Origin: an uncultured Bacteroidales bacterium
GTDB taxonomy: Bacteria; Bacteroidota; Bacteroidia; Bacteroidales; Paludibacteraceae
Length of the DNA stretch: 45,042 nucleotides
Assembly (NCBI GenBank): GCA_937901225.1
Contig: CALCGX010000033.1
Coordinates: 1 to 45,042, forward strand
Direction: 5' to 3'
In this document: positions 23,250-32,314 of the stretch, piece by piece
Position numbering within the stretch: position 1 is the stretch's first letter
How the letters are laid out: each line of letters starts with the position of its first letter
The notes under the pieces: model-generated
What the model was told of the DNA's origin: nothing
Database searches by the model: none
The model's input: only the letters and a program-made list of their open reading frames with translations
Made by a program: the position numbers and the translations under genes

Positions 23250-26180
23250 ATGAAACGCATCTTAACTTTAGTTTTTGCCATTGCAATTGGCACGGGTTTG
23301 TATGCTATTGACAAACAAGCATTAGCAGATACTTTGACCCATTTTGTTAAATCACGCGCGTACACGAGCAACGTGACGGTGAGTCGCGTACGAGTTCGCA
23401 ATTCACAAGTATTCATTTATACCAATCGCACATTGAGCCAAGTATCTTTGAGCAATAGTGAGGTGCGCGACCTGCGCCTATTGGTAAGTCAGATGATATT
23501 GGGTAACAACCAAGGCAAAGTGAGCATCTACACGGATGGCTACGAGGTGGGCGAACTGGTGACGACAGTACACCGTCATCGCGCTAAGAATGAACGTTAT
23601 ACCCTACCCGCTACTGTCCAATGGGTAACCAATACCTCTCGTCCATACACGGCTAAGCAGGGTCTGGACGGCAAGCATATCGCTCTATGGGGAAGTCATG
23701 GGCAATATTTCCATCAACCTACGGAGTCATGGCGTTGGCAAAGAGCAAAGGTATGGAGTACGGTGGAGGATTTATATACAACCAGTTATACCATGCCATT
23801 CTTGGTACCGATGCTGGAGAATGCAGGTGCGGTGGTAGTACAACCTCGTGAGCGCGACACGCAAACGCATGAGGAGGTGGTGGATGATTCACAGTTGACA
23901 GTTGATCATTCTTTATGGACTATAGGCGAAGGTAAAGGTTGGGGAGAAGATGAGGATGGTATGCTGATGGAAGGGGAGAATCCTTTTACTTTGGGTAGTT
24001 ATGCCACAGAAACAACAGGTAACAAGACCAAATGTGAGATGAGATATACGCCATCGTTGCCAGAAGGTGAATATGCGGTATATGTGAGCTATAAGACCTT
24101 GCCCAATAGTACCAGCAAAGCGCAATATACTGTGGTTCATAAGGGACAAAAAACCACCTTTGCTGTGAATCAGAAGATGGGCGGTGGCACATGGGTGTAT
24201 CTTGGCACGTTTGCCTTTGACGGCGACAAGGCAAACAACTACGTGAGTATAGCCGCAGCGGCTAATGGCAAAGACGTGGTGACTACTGACGCGGTGAAGT
24301 TTGGTGGCGGTATGGGAAGCGTAGCACGTTATAAGCAACCAGATAGTTTTGAGAATGTGAAATCGTCGAACACACTACCCGATGAGCAAGTAATCGTGGA
24401 CAGCGTGCAATATCTGGAGGAATTGGCTCAGAATCAAGCTAATGCGGTGACCAGCGGTTTGCCACGTTATATCGAAGCAGCACGCTACTGGATGCAATAC
24501 TCGGGTATTCCAGATAGCATCTACAATTACACCGACAGCAAAAACGACTATGTGGACGACTATGCAGCACGTGGTATTTGGGTGAACTACCTGGCAGGTG
24601 GTAGTACCGCTAACCCTCATCAAGCAGGATTGAATGTGCCATTGCATGCTAGTTTGGCATTCCACACCGATGCGGGTGTGCGCAAAGATATGGTGGGTAC
24701 ACTCCTGATATACAAAGATCACGACGACGAGCAATGCAAAACCTACCCTACAGGCAAAAGCCGCATACTGAATCGCGATTTAGCAGACTATATGCAAACA
24801 CAAATCGTGGAAGATATGCGTGCATTGTATGCCCCAGAATGGACCCGCCGTCAGTTGGACAACTCATCGTATGCCGAAGTACGTCACCCTAAAGTGCCAG
24901 CGGTGTTATTGGAATTGCTTTCGCACCAAAATATGACCGATATGCAATATGGTCTTGACCCCCGCGTACGCTTCACAATCTCACGTGCGATGTACAAATC
25001 GTTCTTGAAGTTTATCCATGAGCAATATGATACGGATTATGTAGTGCAACCATTGCCTGTACATGGTATGGCGATGAGTCGATTAGGCGAAGAGATACGG
25101 GTAACTTGGCAATCTACTCTAGATGTGTTGGAGCCAACGGCGAAGCCAAGCTACTATATCGTTTATACCCGCACAAATGATGGCGATTGGAATAACGGTG
25201 TACGCGTGACAAAGAATGAATACACATTTACTGCTGAAGCAGGTACACGCTACGATATTCGCGTGGCAGCAGGCAATGCAGGTGGTCTGAGTTTCAAAAG
25301 CGAATTACTGTCGGCATATATTGCTCCTGAGGATAAGGGCAACGTGCTGATTGTAAACGGCTTTACCCGCGTGAGCGGTCCTGAATGGTGGAGCGACAGC
25401 ATCTATGGCGGTATTCGCCCTAATAGCCATGCTGTGCCATACGGCAAGGGCGTGAACTATATCGGTGAGGTGTATGACTTTGATAGTCGCAACGAATGGG
25501 TGACGGATGACAACTGTGGTTGGGGCATGTGCTATAGCGACCATATGGATCATCCTACTGTGGGTAATACGTTTGATTATTCTGCTATGCACGGCAAGGT
25601 ATTGGCAGAGATGGGTTACTCGTATGTCACAACTAGTGTGGATGCATTGGATAGCATTGCGGGCTATGATGCTGTGGACGTGATATTGGGAAAGCAGAAG
25701 ACCACAATCATGGGTAAGGATACTTCGTTCCACTGTATGCCGATAAACTTGCAGCACGCACTCACGCACTATCTGCAACATGGCGGTCGCCTGTTGCTAG
25801 CAGGTGCGTACATCGCGAGCGACATGACCAGCGAGGAGGATAAGGCGTTTATCAAGAATCAGTTGCATTATGAGTTCCGCACTACCAACGCTTCGAAAAC
25901 GGGCAAGATACGCATCGAACGTCAGTTGGAAAAAGGCTATTATACCTTCCGCACAGAGCCCAACGACACGATAATCCATACCGAGAACGCGGATGGTATC
26001 TACCCCGCAGAGGGGGGCATTGTGGTGGCACGTTTCCCTGAAGCCAATGTGGCGGCAGCAATTGGGTATGACAAAATAGAAGAAGGTGGCGCAAAAACGC
26101 TGTGCTGGAGCATTATGCTAGAGAGTGCATATGAGTTTGATGCGCTATACAAAGCAAGTATTGAATGGTTGATGAAATAA
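23250..26180 (+). CDS. Secreted amidase-like protein with golvesin-type and FN3-like domains
   Basis: A 976-residue exported protein with signal peptide MKRILTLVFAIAIGTGLYA. The start is ATG 23250 because the longer frame would begin upstream of and span the promoter. Around residues 140-170 it has HIALWGSHGQYFH, like the first metal-histidine region of N-acetylmuramoyl-L-alanine amidases. A golvesin-C-terminal-like beta domain (about 220-350) interrupts it. The amidase-like fold resumes with LAFHTDAG and VPAVLLELLSHQN (the catalytic-Glu area), near 470-575. An FN3-like domain (about 605-700) and a C-terminal globular domain follow. Related Bacteroidota proteins carry the historical name xanthan lyase. 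Peptidoglycan cleavage is plausible but unproven. A two-unit reversed family C array encodes SQLTVDHS at about 215. Confidence 0.75.
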   Translation: MKRILTLVFAIAIGTGLYAIDKQALADTLTHFVKSRAYTSNVTVSRVRVRNSQVFIYTNRTLSQVSLSNSEVRDLRLLVSQMILGNNQGKVSIYTDGYEVGELVTTVHRHRAKNERYTLPATVQWVTNTSRPYTAKQGLDGKHIALWGSHGQYFHQPTESWRWQRAKVWSTVEDLYTTSYTMPFLVPMLENAGAVVVQPRERDTQTHEEVVDDSQLTVDHSLWTIGEGKGWGEDEDGMLMEGENPFTLGSYATETTGNKTKCEMRYTPSLPEGEYAVYVSYKTLPNSTSKAQYTVVHKGQKTTFAVNQKMGGGTWVYLGTFAFDGDKANNYVSIAAAANGKDVVTTDAVKFGGGMGSVARYKQPDSFENVKSSNTLPDEQVIVDSVQYLEELAQNQANAVTSGLPRYIEAARYWMQYSGIPDSIYNYTDSKNDYVDDYAARGIWVNYLAGGSTANPHQAGLNVPLHASLAFHTDAGVRKDMVGTLLIYKDHDDEQCKTYPTGKSRILNRDLADYMQTQIVEDMRALYAPEWTRRQLDNSSYAEVRHPKVPAVLLELLSHQNMTDMQYGLDPRVRFTISRAMYKSFLKFIHEQYDTDYVVQPLPVHGMAMSRLGEEIRVTWQSTLDVLEPTAKPSYYIVYTRTNDGDWNNGVRVTKNEYTFTAEAGTRYDIRVAAGNAGGLSFKSELLSAYIAPEDKGNVLIVNGFTRVSGPEWWSDSIYGGIRPNSHAVPYGKGVNYIGEVYDFDSRNEWVTDDNCGWGMCYSDHMDHPTVGNTFDYSAMHGKVLAEMGYSYVTTSVDALDSIAGYDAVDVILGKQKTTIMGKDTSFHCMPINLQHALTHYLQHGGRLLLAGAYIASDMTSEEDKAFIKNQLHYEFRTTNASKTGKIRIERQLEKGYYTFRTEPNDTIIHTENADGIYPAEGGIVVARFPEANVAAAIGYDKIEEGGAKTLCWSIMLESAYEFDALYKASIEWLMK
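23891..23905 (+). repeat. Family C heptads, reversed, in the amidase-like gene
   Basis: Two tandem ACAGTTG units. In this orientation a longer array would contain TGA, which fits the array being only two units long inside a gene. Confidence 0.65.
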
Positions 26181-26189
26181 AATAGATAT

Positions 26190-26236
26190 GAGACCGCCTT
26201 CGGCTAAGAGACCGCAGTGCTGTTAGAAGTTAGAAA
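26190..26236 (-). repeat. Family B repeat between the amidase-like gene and rlmD
   Basis: On the minus strand it reads CTAACTTCTAACAGC, then GCGGTCTC, then TTAGCCGAAGGCGGTC. It is the same element as the insertion in dsbD (6524-6562) and is related to 44062-44103. It begins 9 nt after a stop codon and ends 9 nt before the rlmD ATG. Confidence 0.8.
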
Positions 26237-26245
26237 GAAAAAGTG

Positions 26246-27652
26246 ATGAAAAAGAAAAAGAATTTACCATTATTGGAAAATATTGAGATTACGGGTATAG
26301 CTGCTGAGGGCAAAGCCCTTACGCGTGTGGATGATATGGTGCTATTTGTGCCTTACTGCGTGCCTGGCGATATTGTGGATATACAGGTAACACGCAAGAA
26401 ACACTCGTTTATGGAAGGACGTGTGGAGCGTATCGTGAAGCCATCGCCTGTGCGGTGCGAGCCTGTGTGCAAACACTATGGCGAGTGCGGTGGTTGCAAG
26501 TGGCAAATACTACCTTATGAAGAGCAATTGCGCCATAAGCAACAGCAGATTGTGGACAATCTTACGCGTATCGGTAAGATTGAACCCCCCGAGATCTCCC
26601 CTATCCTCGGTAGTAAGGAGGTGTATGAATACCGCAATAAGTTGGAGTTTACCTTCTCTGATCGCAAATGGCTGAGTTGGGATACGATCCGCGCCGCAGG
26701 CGGATTAGAAAACGTGGACAACAGTCACGGACTAGGTTTCCATATCCCGAACTGCTTTGATAAGGTATTAGATATTACTGAGTGCCACCTCATGCCCGAT
26801 ATTAACAACCGCATCCGCAATGGCATACGCGAGTATGCACGAGGATTGGGTATCACCTTCTATAATGAGCATGCGCATGAGGGACAATTGCGTACACTAA
26901 TCTTGCGCTCAAACCATAAGGGTGAGATTATGCTCATCATAGTATGGGCAGACGAACCTGATATGCGCGTAATGGAGTATGTCCGCGATAGTTTCCCTGA
27001 GATTATCAGTCTGTTGTATGTGGTGAATCGCAAGTTTAATGACACCATCGGCGACCAAGAAGTGCATGTCTTTCACGGGCAAGACCATATCATGGAGCAG
27101 ATGGAGAATCTGCAGTTTAAGGTAGGCCCTAAATCCTTCTACCAAACCAATACCTTGCAGGCATACGAGCTCTATAAAGTAGCACGTGAATTTGCAGGAC
27201 TGACAGGCAATGAATTGGTGTTTGACCTCTATACAGGAACTGGTACGATTGCCAACTTCGTAGCACACCAAGCACGCCAAGTGATTGGTATTGAGTATGT
27301 TCCAGAAGCAATTGAGGATGCCAAAGTCAATGCGAAGATTAATAAGTTGGATAATACCCTATTCTTCGCAGGCGACATGAAGGACATTTTGAATGAGGAC
27401 TTTATCGCGCAATATGGACGCCCAGATGTAATTATTACTGACCCACCTCGTGCAGGTATGCACGAGGATGTGGTGAATACGATTTTGTTTGCCGAGCCCA
27501 AGCGCATTGTGTATGTGAGTTGCAACCCTGCTACGCAGGCACGCGATTTGAATATGTTGGATGTCAAATACCGTGTGGTGAAAGTGCAACCAGTGGATAT
27601 GTTCCCTCATACGCATCATGTGGAGAATGTAGTATTGTTGGAAAAGCGATAA
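26246..27652 (+). CDS. rlmD: 23S rRNA (uracil-C5)-methyltransferase, RlmD/TrmA family
   Basis: An S-adenosylmethionine methyltransferase making m5U in 23S rRNA (RlmD type). The N-terminal TRAM-like RNA-binding domain (about residues 10-65) is followed by a four-Cys 4Fe-4S site (C71, C75, C81, C84; RCEPVCKHYGECGGCKW). The SAM motif DLYTGTGTIANF is near 325, the catalytic ITDPPRAGMHE is downstream, and the nucleophile is C426 in YVSCNPATQ. The length of 468 residues is right for the family. A GTG at 26243 could start one residue earlier. The exact target uridine (1939 or 747) is not certain from sequence. It is followed after 20 nt by the response regulator. Confidence 0.92.
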   Translation: MKKKKNLPLLENIEITGIAAEGKALTRVDDMVLFVPYCVPGDIVDIQVTRKKHSFMEGRVERIVKPSPVRCEPVCKHYGECGGCKWQILPYEEQLRHKQQQIVDNLTRIGKIEPPEISPILGSKEVYEYRNKLEFTFSDRKWLSWDTIRAAGGLENVDNSHGLGFHIPNCFDKVLDITECHLMPDINNRIRNGIREYARGLGITFYNEHAHEGQLRTLILRSNHKGEIMLIIVWADEPDMRVMEYVRDSFPEIISLLYVVNRKFNDTIGDQEVHVFHGQDHIMEQMENLQFKVGPKSFYQTNTLQAYELYKVAREFAGLTGNELVFDLYTGTGTIANFVAHQARQVIGIEYVPEAIEDAKVNAKINKLDNTLFFAGDMKDILNEDFIAQYGRPDVIITDPPRAGMHEDVVNTILFAEPKRIVYVSCNPATQARDLNMLDVKYRVVKVQPVDMFPHTHHVENVVLLEKR

Positions 27653-27672
27653 CTATCATCAATTGCATCTAT

Positions 27673-28389
27673 ATGGCCGAACAACGCATACTAATAGTAG
27701 ATGATGAAGAGGATATTTGCATGATCCTCTCCTATTCGTTGCAAAAAGCAGGATACAAAACACTTATTGCACACTCCGCAGAAGAAGCTTTGGAGAATTA
27801 TGAATTAAGCATCAAGAATCATGAGATTGACTTGATTCTGCTAGATATTATGATGGGCGAGATATCGGGGTTGGAGATGGCGGAAAAGCTGAAAAGTGAA
27901 AACCATATTCCGCCAATTATATTCCTAACGGCATTGAGCGATGAGGATACTGTGCTACAAGGATTTAAGTTGGGTGCCGATGACTATATCAGCAAGCCTT
28001 TCCGTATAGCAGAAGTGTTGGCACGCGTGGCGGCGGTTCTTCGCCGTTCGGCAACGCTGAAGACGGCTGTTCAGAGTAGTTCAGAAGTTCAGAATAGTTC
28101 AACAATTGTATTCGAAGGAATTGTAGTGAATAAAGCGGATATGTCGCTCAAGGTGGATGGTGAGGCGGTAGTGATGACTCGCAAAGAGATAGAACTCCTC
28201 TGCTATTTGCTTACCCATCGCGGGCAGATACTCTCGCGTGAGCATCTATTGAAGAATGTGTGGGATAGCAATGGTTTTGTGATGGAGCGCACTGTAGATG
28301 TGCATATCACCCACTTGCGCCGTAAACTCGGGCAATATGGGAAAAGGATAGTGACTAAGTCGGGATATGGATATATGTTTAGTGTTTAG
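27673..28389 (+). CDS. OmpR-family response regulator
   Basis: A 238-residue DNA-binding regulator. The receiver domain has acidic pocket D10/D11, phospho-acceptor D58 (LILLDIMMG), the switch Thr in FLTALSDED and Lys in ISKPFR. The C-terminal winged helix (about 150-238) has RKEIELLCYLLTHRGQILSREHLL and RTVDVHITHLRRKLG. The start is ATG 27673 because the longer frame from 27520 lies inside rlmD. Residues 41-50 (ENYELSIKNH) are encoded by family D-like heptads in the alpha2-beta3 loop, and residues 136-147 hold repeated TTCAGAA words between the two domains. The stop codon TAG is supplied by a family A heptad array. The partner kinase follows. Confidence 0.92.
   Translation: MAEQRILIVDDEEDICMILSYSLQKAGYKTLIAHSAEEALENYELSIKNHEIDLILLDIMMGEISGLEMAEKLKSENHIPPIIFLTALSDEDTVLQGFKLGADDYISKPFRIAEVLARVAAVLRRSATLKTAVQSSSEVQNSSTIVFEGIVVNKADMSLKVDGEAVVMTRKEIELLCYLLTHRGQILSREHLLKNVWDSNGFVMERTVDVHITHLRRKLGQYGKRIVTKSGYGYMFSV
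27795..27822 (+). repeat. Family D-like heptads in the response regulator gene
   Basis: GAATTAT, GAATTAA, GCATCAA, GAATCAT in tandem, degenerate, in frame in the receiver-domain loop. Confidence 0.65.
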
Positions 28390-28426
28390 TGAACGCCGCT
28401 AAAGCGGCTACTGTTTAGAGTTTAGA
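28377..28426 (-). repeat. Family A heptad/hairpin repeat, copy 3 (inverted)
   Basis: GTTTAGT x2, GAAC, a perfect hairpin GCCGC-TAAA-GCGGC at 28395-28408, TACT and GTTTAGA x2. It overlaps the last codons and the stop of the response regulator and fills the gap to the kinase gene. Confidence 0.85.
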
Positions 28427-28430
28427 GGCG

Positions 28431-29207
28431 ATGAATATTTGGATAATTATAGGAATAGGGCTTGTGGCGATTGTAGGAGTGTGCTATGCTATCTACAAGC
28501 GTAAGATTAATCATGCACGTGAGCAGCAGCGATTGACATTGACGCAGAATATCAGTCACGAACTCAAAACCCCTGTGGCAAGTATTCGTGGAGCTTTGGA
28601 AACTATTCTTATGCACCCCGATATGGATGAGGAGCAGCGTAAGCAGTTTATAGAGCGTGCTTATCAGCAGTCAGGTCGTCTCGCCAACCTTGTGGAAGAC
28701 ATTTCTACGATCAATAAACTGGACACACAAACTGATTTCTACACCCGTTTGCAACTCGATTTGCATACGGTGGTAGAGAATGTGGTGCAAGACTTATCGC
28801 TACGCGCAATGCAAGCGGGGGCGACCATCACGCATAATATCCCTAAGCACTTGATTATCTCTGGAAACTATACACTACTCTACTCCATCTTCCACAATAT
28901 TGTGGATAATGCACTCAACTATGTAGAGAAAGCAGAAATTAGTATTCAACTCATTAACCAAGATCCTGCGAACTTGTACTTTAGCATTAGCGACAATGGT
29001 CAGGGGCTACCCAATGAGGCATTAGCACATATCTTTGAGCGTTTCTATCGCGTAGATAAGGGAAGAAGTCGTAAAGTTGGCGGTACGGGATTAGGACTAT
29101 CTATCGTAAAACATGCGGTGATATTCCATGGAGGAAACATCACCGCAGTCAATCGTCAGGAAGGTGGTTTAGAGTATAAATTCTCCCTCGCCCGTCGTTC
29201 AAAATAG
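28431..29207 (+). CDS. Sensor histidine kinase, short form
   Basis: A 258-residue kinase expected to phosphorylate the upstream response regulator. One membrane helix (residues 4-22) is followed directly by the HisKA domain with phospho-acceptor H43 (QNISHELKTPVAS). HATPase_c motifs follow: N box NIVDNALNYV, G1 DNGQGLP, F box RFYRVDKG and G2 GGTGLGLSIV. No extracytoplasmic, HAMP or PAS domain is present, so the input is either carried by another protein or sensed through the membrane helix. The order regulator then kinase, separated by a family A repeat of about 40 nt, suggests one operon with rlmD. Confidence 0.92.
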   Translation: MNIWIIIGIGLVAIVGVCYAIYKRKINHAREQQRLTLTQNISHELKTPVASIRGALETILMHPDMDEEQRKQFIERAYQQSGRLANLVEDISTINKLDTQTDFYTRLQLDLHTVVENVVQDLSLRAMQAGATITHNIPKHLIISGNYTLLYSIFHNIVDNALNYVEKAEISIQLINQDPANLYFSISDNGQGLPNEALAHIFERFYRVDKGRSRKVGGTGLGLSIVKHAVIFHGGNITAVNRQEGGLEYKFSLARRSK

Positions 29208-29208
29208 A

Positions 29209-29236
29209 CCCGACCTCCCCTAGGGGAGGAGATGAG
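29209..29236 (+). repeat. Family G palindromic repeat after the kinase gene
   Basis: CCCGACCTCC then CCTAGGGGAGG and AGATGAG, starting 2 nt after the stop. The inverted reading (CTCATC...CCT...GGGGAGGTCGG) matches an in-frame segment of the aldehyde dehydrogenase gene (41070-41113). No T run follows, so it is not called a terminator. Confidence 0.6.
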
Positions 29237-29249
29237 TCTAGAAGAATTA

Positions 29250-30170
29250 TTAACTCATTTCTAACATGCGTTGGATAGGACGAATCGCATCTTTCGCAAT
29301 CTCTTCATTTACAGTCACTTCGTTATTTTCGTTGAGTAAGCAATCGCGAAGATTTTGAAGCGTACACATACGCATATATTCGCACTCGTTGCAACCACCA
29401 CATTCAGCAGGTACAGAGGTAAACTCCACATCAGGGCATGCCTTTTGCATCTCATGAAGGATACCACTTTCGGTCACCACAAGGAACGATTTATGCTCTG
29501 GATGTGCCTTTGCATAATTGAGTAATGCTTGGGTTGAGCCAATGACATCAGCATGTTGCAAGATAGTGGCTTTGCACTCTGGATGCGCCAATACTGGCGC
29601 ATTTGGATATTCAGCTTTCAAAGCGAGCAAAGCATCCTCTGAAAAACGAGCATGCACATGACATCCGCCATTCCAAAGGTCCATCTTGCGCCCTGTCATG
29701 CGGTTGATATACCCGCCCAAGTTTTGGTCGGGACCAAAGAGAATCGGTTTATCTTCTGGCAATTGCTTCACAATCTTTAGGGCATTACTGCTAGTCACCA
29801 CCACATCGGTAAGCGCTTTGACAGCAGCACTAGTATTCACATACGACACGACCATGTGATCAGGATGCATTGCCTTCCATGCTGCTAGGTCCTCTGCCTT
29901 GCAGCTATCTGCCAAAGAGCATCCTGCCTCTGGGGCTGGGATAAGCACTTTCTTGTCGGGGCAGAGGATTTTAGCCGTCTCTGCCATGAAATGCACACCA
30001 CACATCACGATGATATCGGCATCGGTTTTTGATGCCTGTTGTGCCAAAGCAAGGGAATCGCCCACGAAGTCTGCCACATCCTGAATCTCAGGTCGTTGAT
30101 AGTAGTGCGCCATAATGATGGCATTCTTCTCTTTGCAGAGTTGGCGTATTTGTTCTGCAATATTATTCAT
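29250..30170 (-). CDS. nadA: Quinolinate synthase
   Basis: A 4Fe-4S enzyme that condenses iminoaspartate with dihydroxyacetone phosphate to quinolinate in NAD synthesis. The 306-residue length is usual. Three cluster cysteines are seen in IVMCGVHFMAETAK, AHPECKAT and the terminal EYMRMCTLQN region, the last preceded by CGGCNECE. Substrate-site features IMAHYYQRPEIQDVADFVGDS and GPDQNLGGYI are intact. The ATG overlaps the TAA of the upstream endonuclease gene by one base (TAATG), so translation is probably coupled. No nadB or nadC lies in the window. Confidence 0.97.
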   Translation of the reverse strand: MNNIAEQIRQLCKEKNAIIMAHYYQRPEIQDVADFVGDSLALAQQASKTDADIIVMCGVHFMAETAKILCPDKKVLIPAPEAGCSLADSCKAEDLAAWKAMHPDHMVVSYVNTSAAVKALTDVVVTSSNALKIVKQLPEDKPILFGPDQNLGGYINRMTGRKMDLWNGGCHVHARFSEDALLALKAEYPNAPVLAHPECKATILQHADVIGSTQALLNYAKAHPEHKSFLVVTESGILHEMQKACPDVEFTSVPAECGGCNECEYMRMCTLQNLRDCLLNENNEVTVNEEIAKDAIRPIQRMLEMS

Positions 30171-32278
30171 TATTGTACCTGTTGACCTAATGTGTTGTAA
30201 TATGCTCCATTATACTCAATGAGGAGTTGACCATTGCGGATAACCTTATTACCGACTTGTTTAGAGTGTTGTACCTCCACAATATCAGTAGTAGGACCAC
30301 AATATGTGACATAGTTGGAATAATAATACTCAGTTATCGCACCTCCGCCTGCCATCTCAATATGAATACTGCTCAATGCAGGACCATTTTGATCTGTATT
30401 CGTCTTACTAGTGAAACGCAGCGATCCACTACCTGAGAGGGTTGTAGTAGGCGTCCAAGTGTATGTATTAAGGGTTTTGTTCGCTGCTTTTAATTCGCCA
30501 ATCTTGGTGCCATTAGCAGAGAACTCGATAGTGTTATAACTTGTACCGCCGTATGTACGCATTTTTATAGTGATACTGGTAATCGAAGCAATATTGATAG
30601 AAGGCGATTCGATATAAGAATCTTTTACCATACGCCAGTGTTTCGTGTCACGAATCAAACCAGAGAGTGTCCAACCATCGGTATTATTCAAGTCCATTGT
30701 GACAGGTGCAGCAGGTGTTGCTAGGATTTCGGTCTCCTCTAGAGTTGCAAACACGGCATTGTATACTACATCGTGGCTAATAGCAGGTGCTTCAGAAGCA
30801 TCAGAGAAGAGGTCAGCAGGCATATCGTCTTGAGGTGTGTCAATCACCTCTTCGCTCCAACCTACGAATTGATTGCTTTCAGTACATGGGGATTTAGGTG
30901 CAGTTGGAAGTTTAGTTACCTTGCCACCCGCAGCCAATGAAGTAGTAGGATTGCCTGCTGTGTATTCCTCGCCATTGACCATCCATTTGACTTGGCACGC
31001 AGCGTTGCAAGTGCCGTAGAGCTTTACGGTGAGTGTTTCTGCACCTTCGGAAGCGATTTGTAGGGTTCCGCTATGCTGACCTTTCTCGGTTGGAACGTAG
31101 GTGAGGACTACGTTATTTTGACTTGTGCTGCTATTAGCCTCGCTAATGGTGAGCGAAGAGCGGGAGGTCTCAAACATATCAGCATCCTCGCCCGAGATGG
31201 TGAGGGTAACATTGGAGGTAAGATACACACCCGTTACTTTGATACTAACGGAAGACTCCTCGTCCACCAACACACTTGGGAAGTTCACTGTGGTATTGCT
31301 TACGCTCAATACAGGGGTGTGTACCACATCTTCGCGGCTACCATCACTCTCGCCCAATACGAAATCAGCATCGTAGGCAGTCATAATATCATCAAGATAG
31401 AGTGTTTCGCCTGCTTTCTCACCCCAGATATACTCCGCCAAGTAAGGATAGTCGATGAATGGATTGCGATTGCCCTGTGTTTGTTGAATACCGTTATTAC
31501 GATCTATTTCCTTTTTTGAAACAGGATCTTGGCGGTGCCATTTCATAAGCAATGCCACACCATACTTAGTGAGACCGAAAGAGCCAGTAGTGAATGTCGT
31601 GGTGAATATATCACTACCTTCTCCTGTTGTAAATGCCTTTTCGCCAGCCCAGCGGAGCAACGAACCCATATAACCGCGAGCAAAGTCACCTTTGTACTCA
31701 TCGCGTGGTTCAAATACAGTACCTGAAGCAGAAATTGTAGTACCCGTATTACCCGCAATGGTATTTCCACCCGTGATGGTGATACTCTTGGCAGAACCTT
31801 TCTTGGCACCATCATAGGTATAACTGGCACTGGATACTTCACCAAAAGCATAATTGCTACGCATGCCATTTACCTTACCATCGGTAGGTACGAGGTGGAA
31901 TATATCGCAACCAGGGCCACTCTCGGAACCGCCAAACCATGATTTAGGAATAGAGTGTTCGCGATTATAGCAATCGCACTCACTGCTGTACTTACCGCAT
32001 TGATCCGAACCAAAAGTCCAATTGCAATCACTATACATATCCCATACTTGGCCATTATTTTTCTTGTCTGTAGTCTTGAAAGCAGTCCAAAGTCCATCAT
32101 ACCCCAATGATGAGTAACCGACCTTAGTAACTGTTTGCACCGCGTCGAAAAGGGTCTTGCCTGATTTACCATCAATTTTTTCGTAATACGCAGGCAAAGA
32201 AGCAGCAGGAGTAACTGATTTCGCGACTAAAGAAAGTGTGAAAATAGCACACAAAATAGATAATACAATTCGTTTCAT
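30170..32278 (-). CDS. Exported endonuclease I family protein with Ig-like and repeat domains
   Basis: A 702-residue secreted nuclease. The start is ATG 32278, giving signal peptide MKRIVLSILCAIFTLSLVA; the longer frame would start upstream of the likely promoter. The endonuclease I domain (about residues 25-290) shows REHSIPKSWFGG and DIFHLVPTDGKVNGMRSNYAFG, the His/Asn metal-finger region of the EndA/BsuB-like family. A choice-of-anchor/Ig-like beta domain follows (LSVSNTTVNFPSVLVDEESSV, about 325-420). Next comes an InlB-type repeat (VKWMVNGEEYTAGN...FVGWSEE, about 425-500), and then a jelly-roll-like segment (IKMRTYGGTSYNTIEFSANG). It ends in a KVIRNGQLLIEYNGAYYN-LGQ tail shared with the protein at 44104. 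Extracellular DNA degradation is the likely role. Confidence 0.85.
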   Translation of the reverse strand: MKRIVLSILCAIFTLSLVAKSVTPAASLPAYYEKIDGKSGKTLFDAVQTVTKVGYSSLGYDGLWTAFKTTDKKNNGQVWDMYSDCNWTFGSDQCGKYSSECDCYNREHSIPKSWFGGSESGPGCDIFHLVPTDGKVNGMRSNYAFGEVSSASYTYDGAKKGSAKSITITGGNTIAGNTGTTISASGTVFEPRDEYKGDFARGYMGSLLRWAGEKAFTTGEGSDIFTTTFTTGSFGLTKYGVALLMKWHRQDPVSKKEIDRNNGIQQTQGNRNPFIDYPYLAEYIWGEKAGETLYLDDIMTAYDADFVLGESDGSREDVVHTPVLSVSNTTVNFPSVLVDEESSVSIKVTGVYLTSNVTLTISGEDADMFETSRSSLTISEANSSTSQNNVVLTYVPTEKGQHSGTLQIASEGAETLTVKLYGTCNAACQVKWMVNGEEYTAGNPTTSLAAGGKVTKLPTAPKSPCTESNQFVGWSEEVIDTPQDDMPADLFSDASEAPAISHDVVYNAVFATLEETEILATPAAPVTMDLNNTDGWTLSGLIRDTKHWRMVKDSYIESPSINIASITSITIKMRTYGGTSYNTIEFSANGTKIGELKAANKTLNTYTWTPTTTLSGSGSLRFTSKTNTDQNGPALSSIHIEMAGGGAITEYYYSNYVTYCGPTTDIVEVQHSKQVGNKVIRNGQLLIEYNGAYYNTLGQQVQ

Positions 32279-32314
32279 AATATTGTAATATAAAAGTTTT
32301 CCCGTTTTAGTTTG

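Noticed and set aside
27520..27672. Longer N-terminus of the response regulator
   Set aside because: It lies in rlmD; the receiver domain begins properly at 27673.
29212..29229. The CTCCCCTAGGGGAG palindrome as a terminator of the kinase operon
   Set aside because: No T run follows on either strand, and related copies occur inside a gene; listed as a repeat instead.
31073..31519. Plus-strand open frame (148 codons) opposite the endonuclease gene
   Set aside because: It has no recognisable domain or promoter and is the shadow of the real gene.
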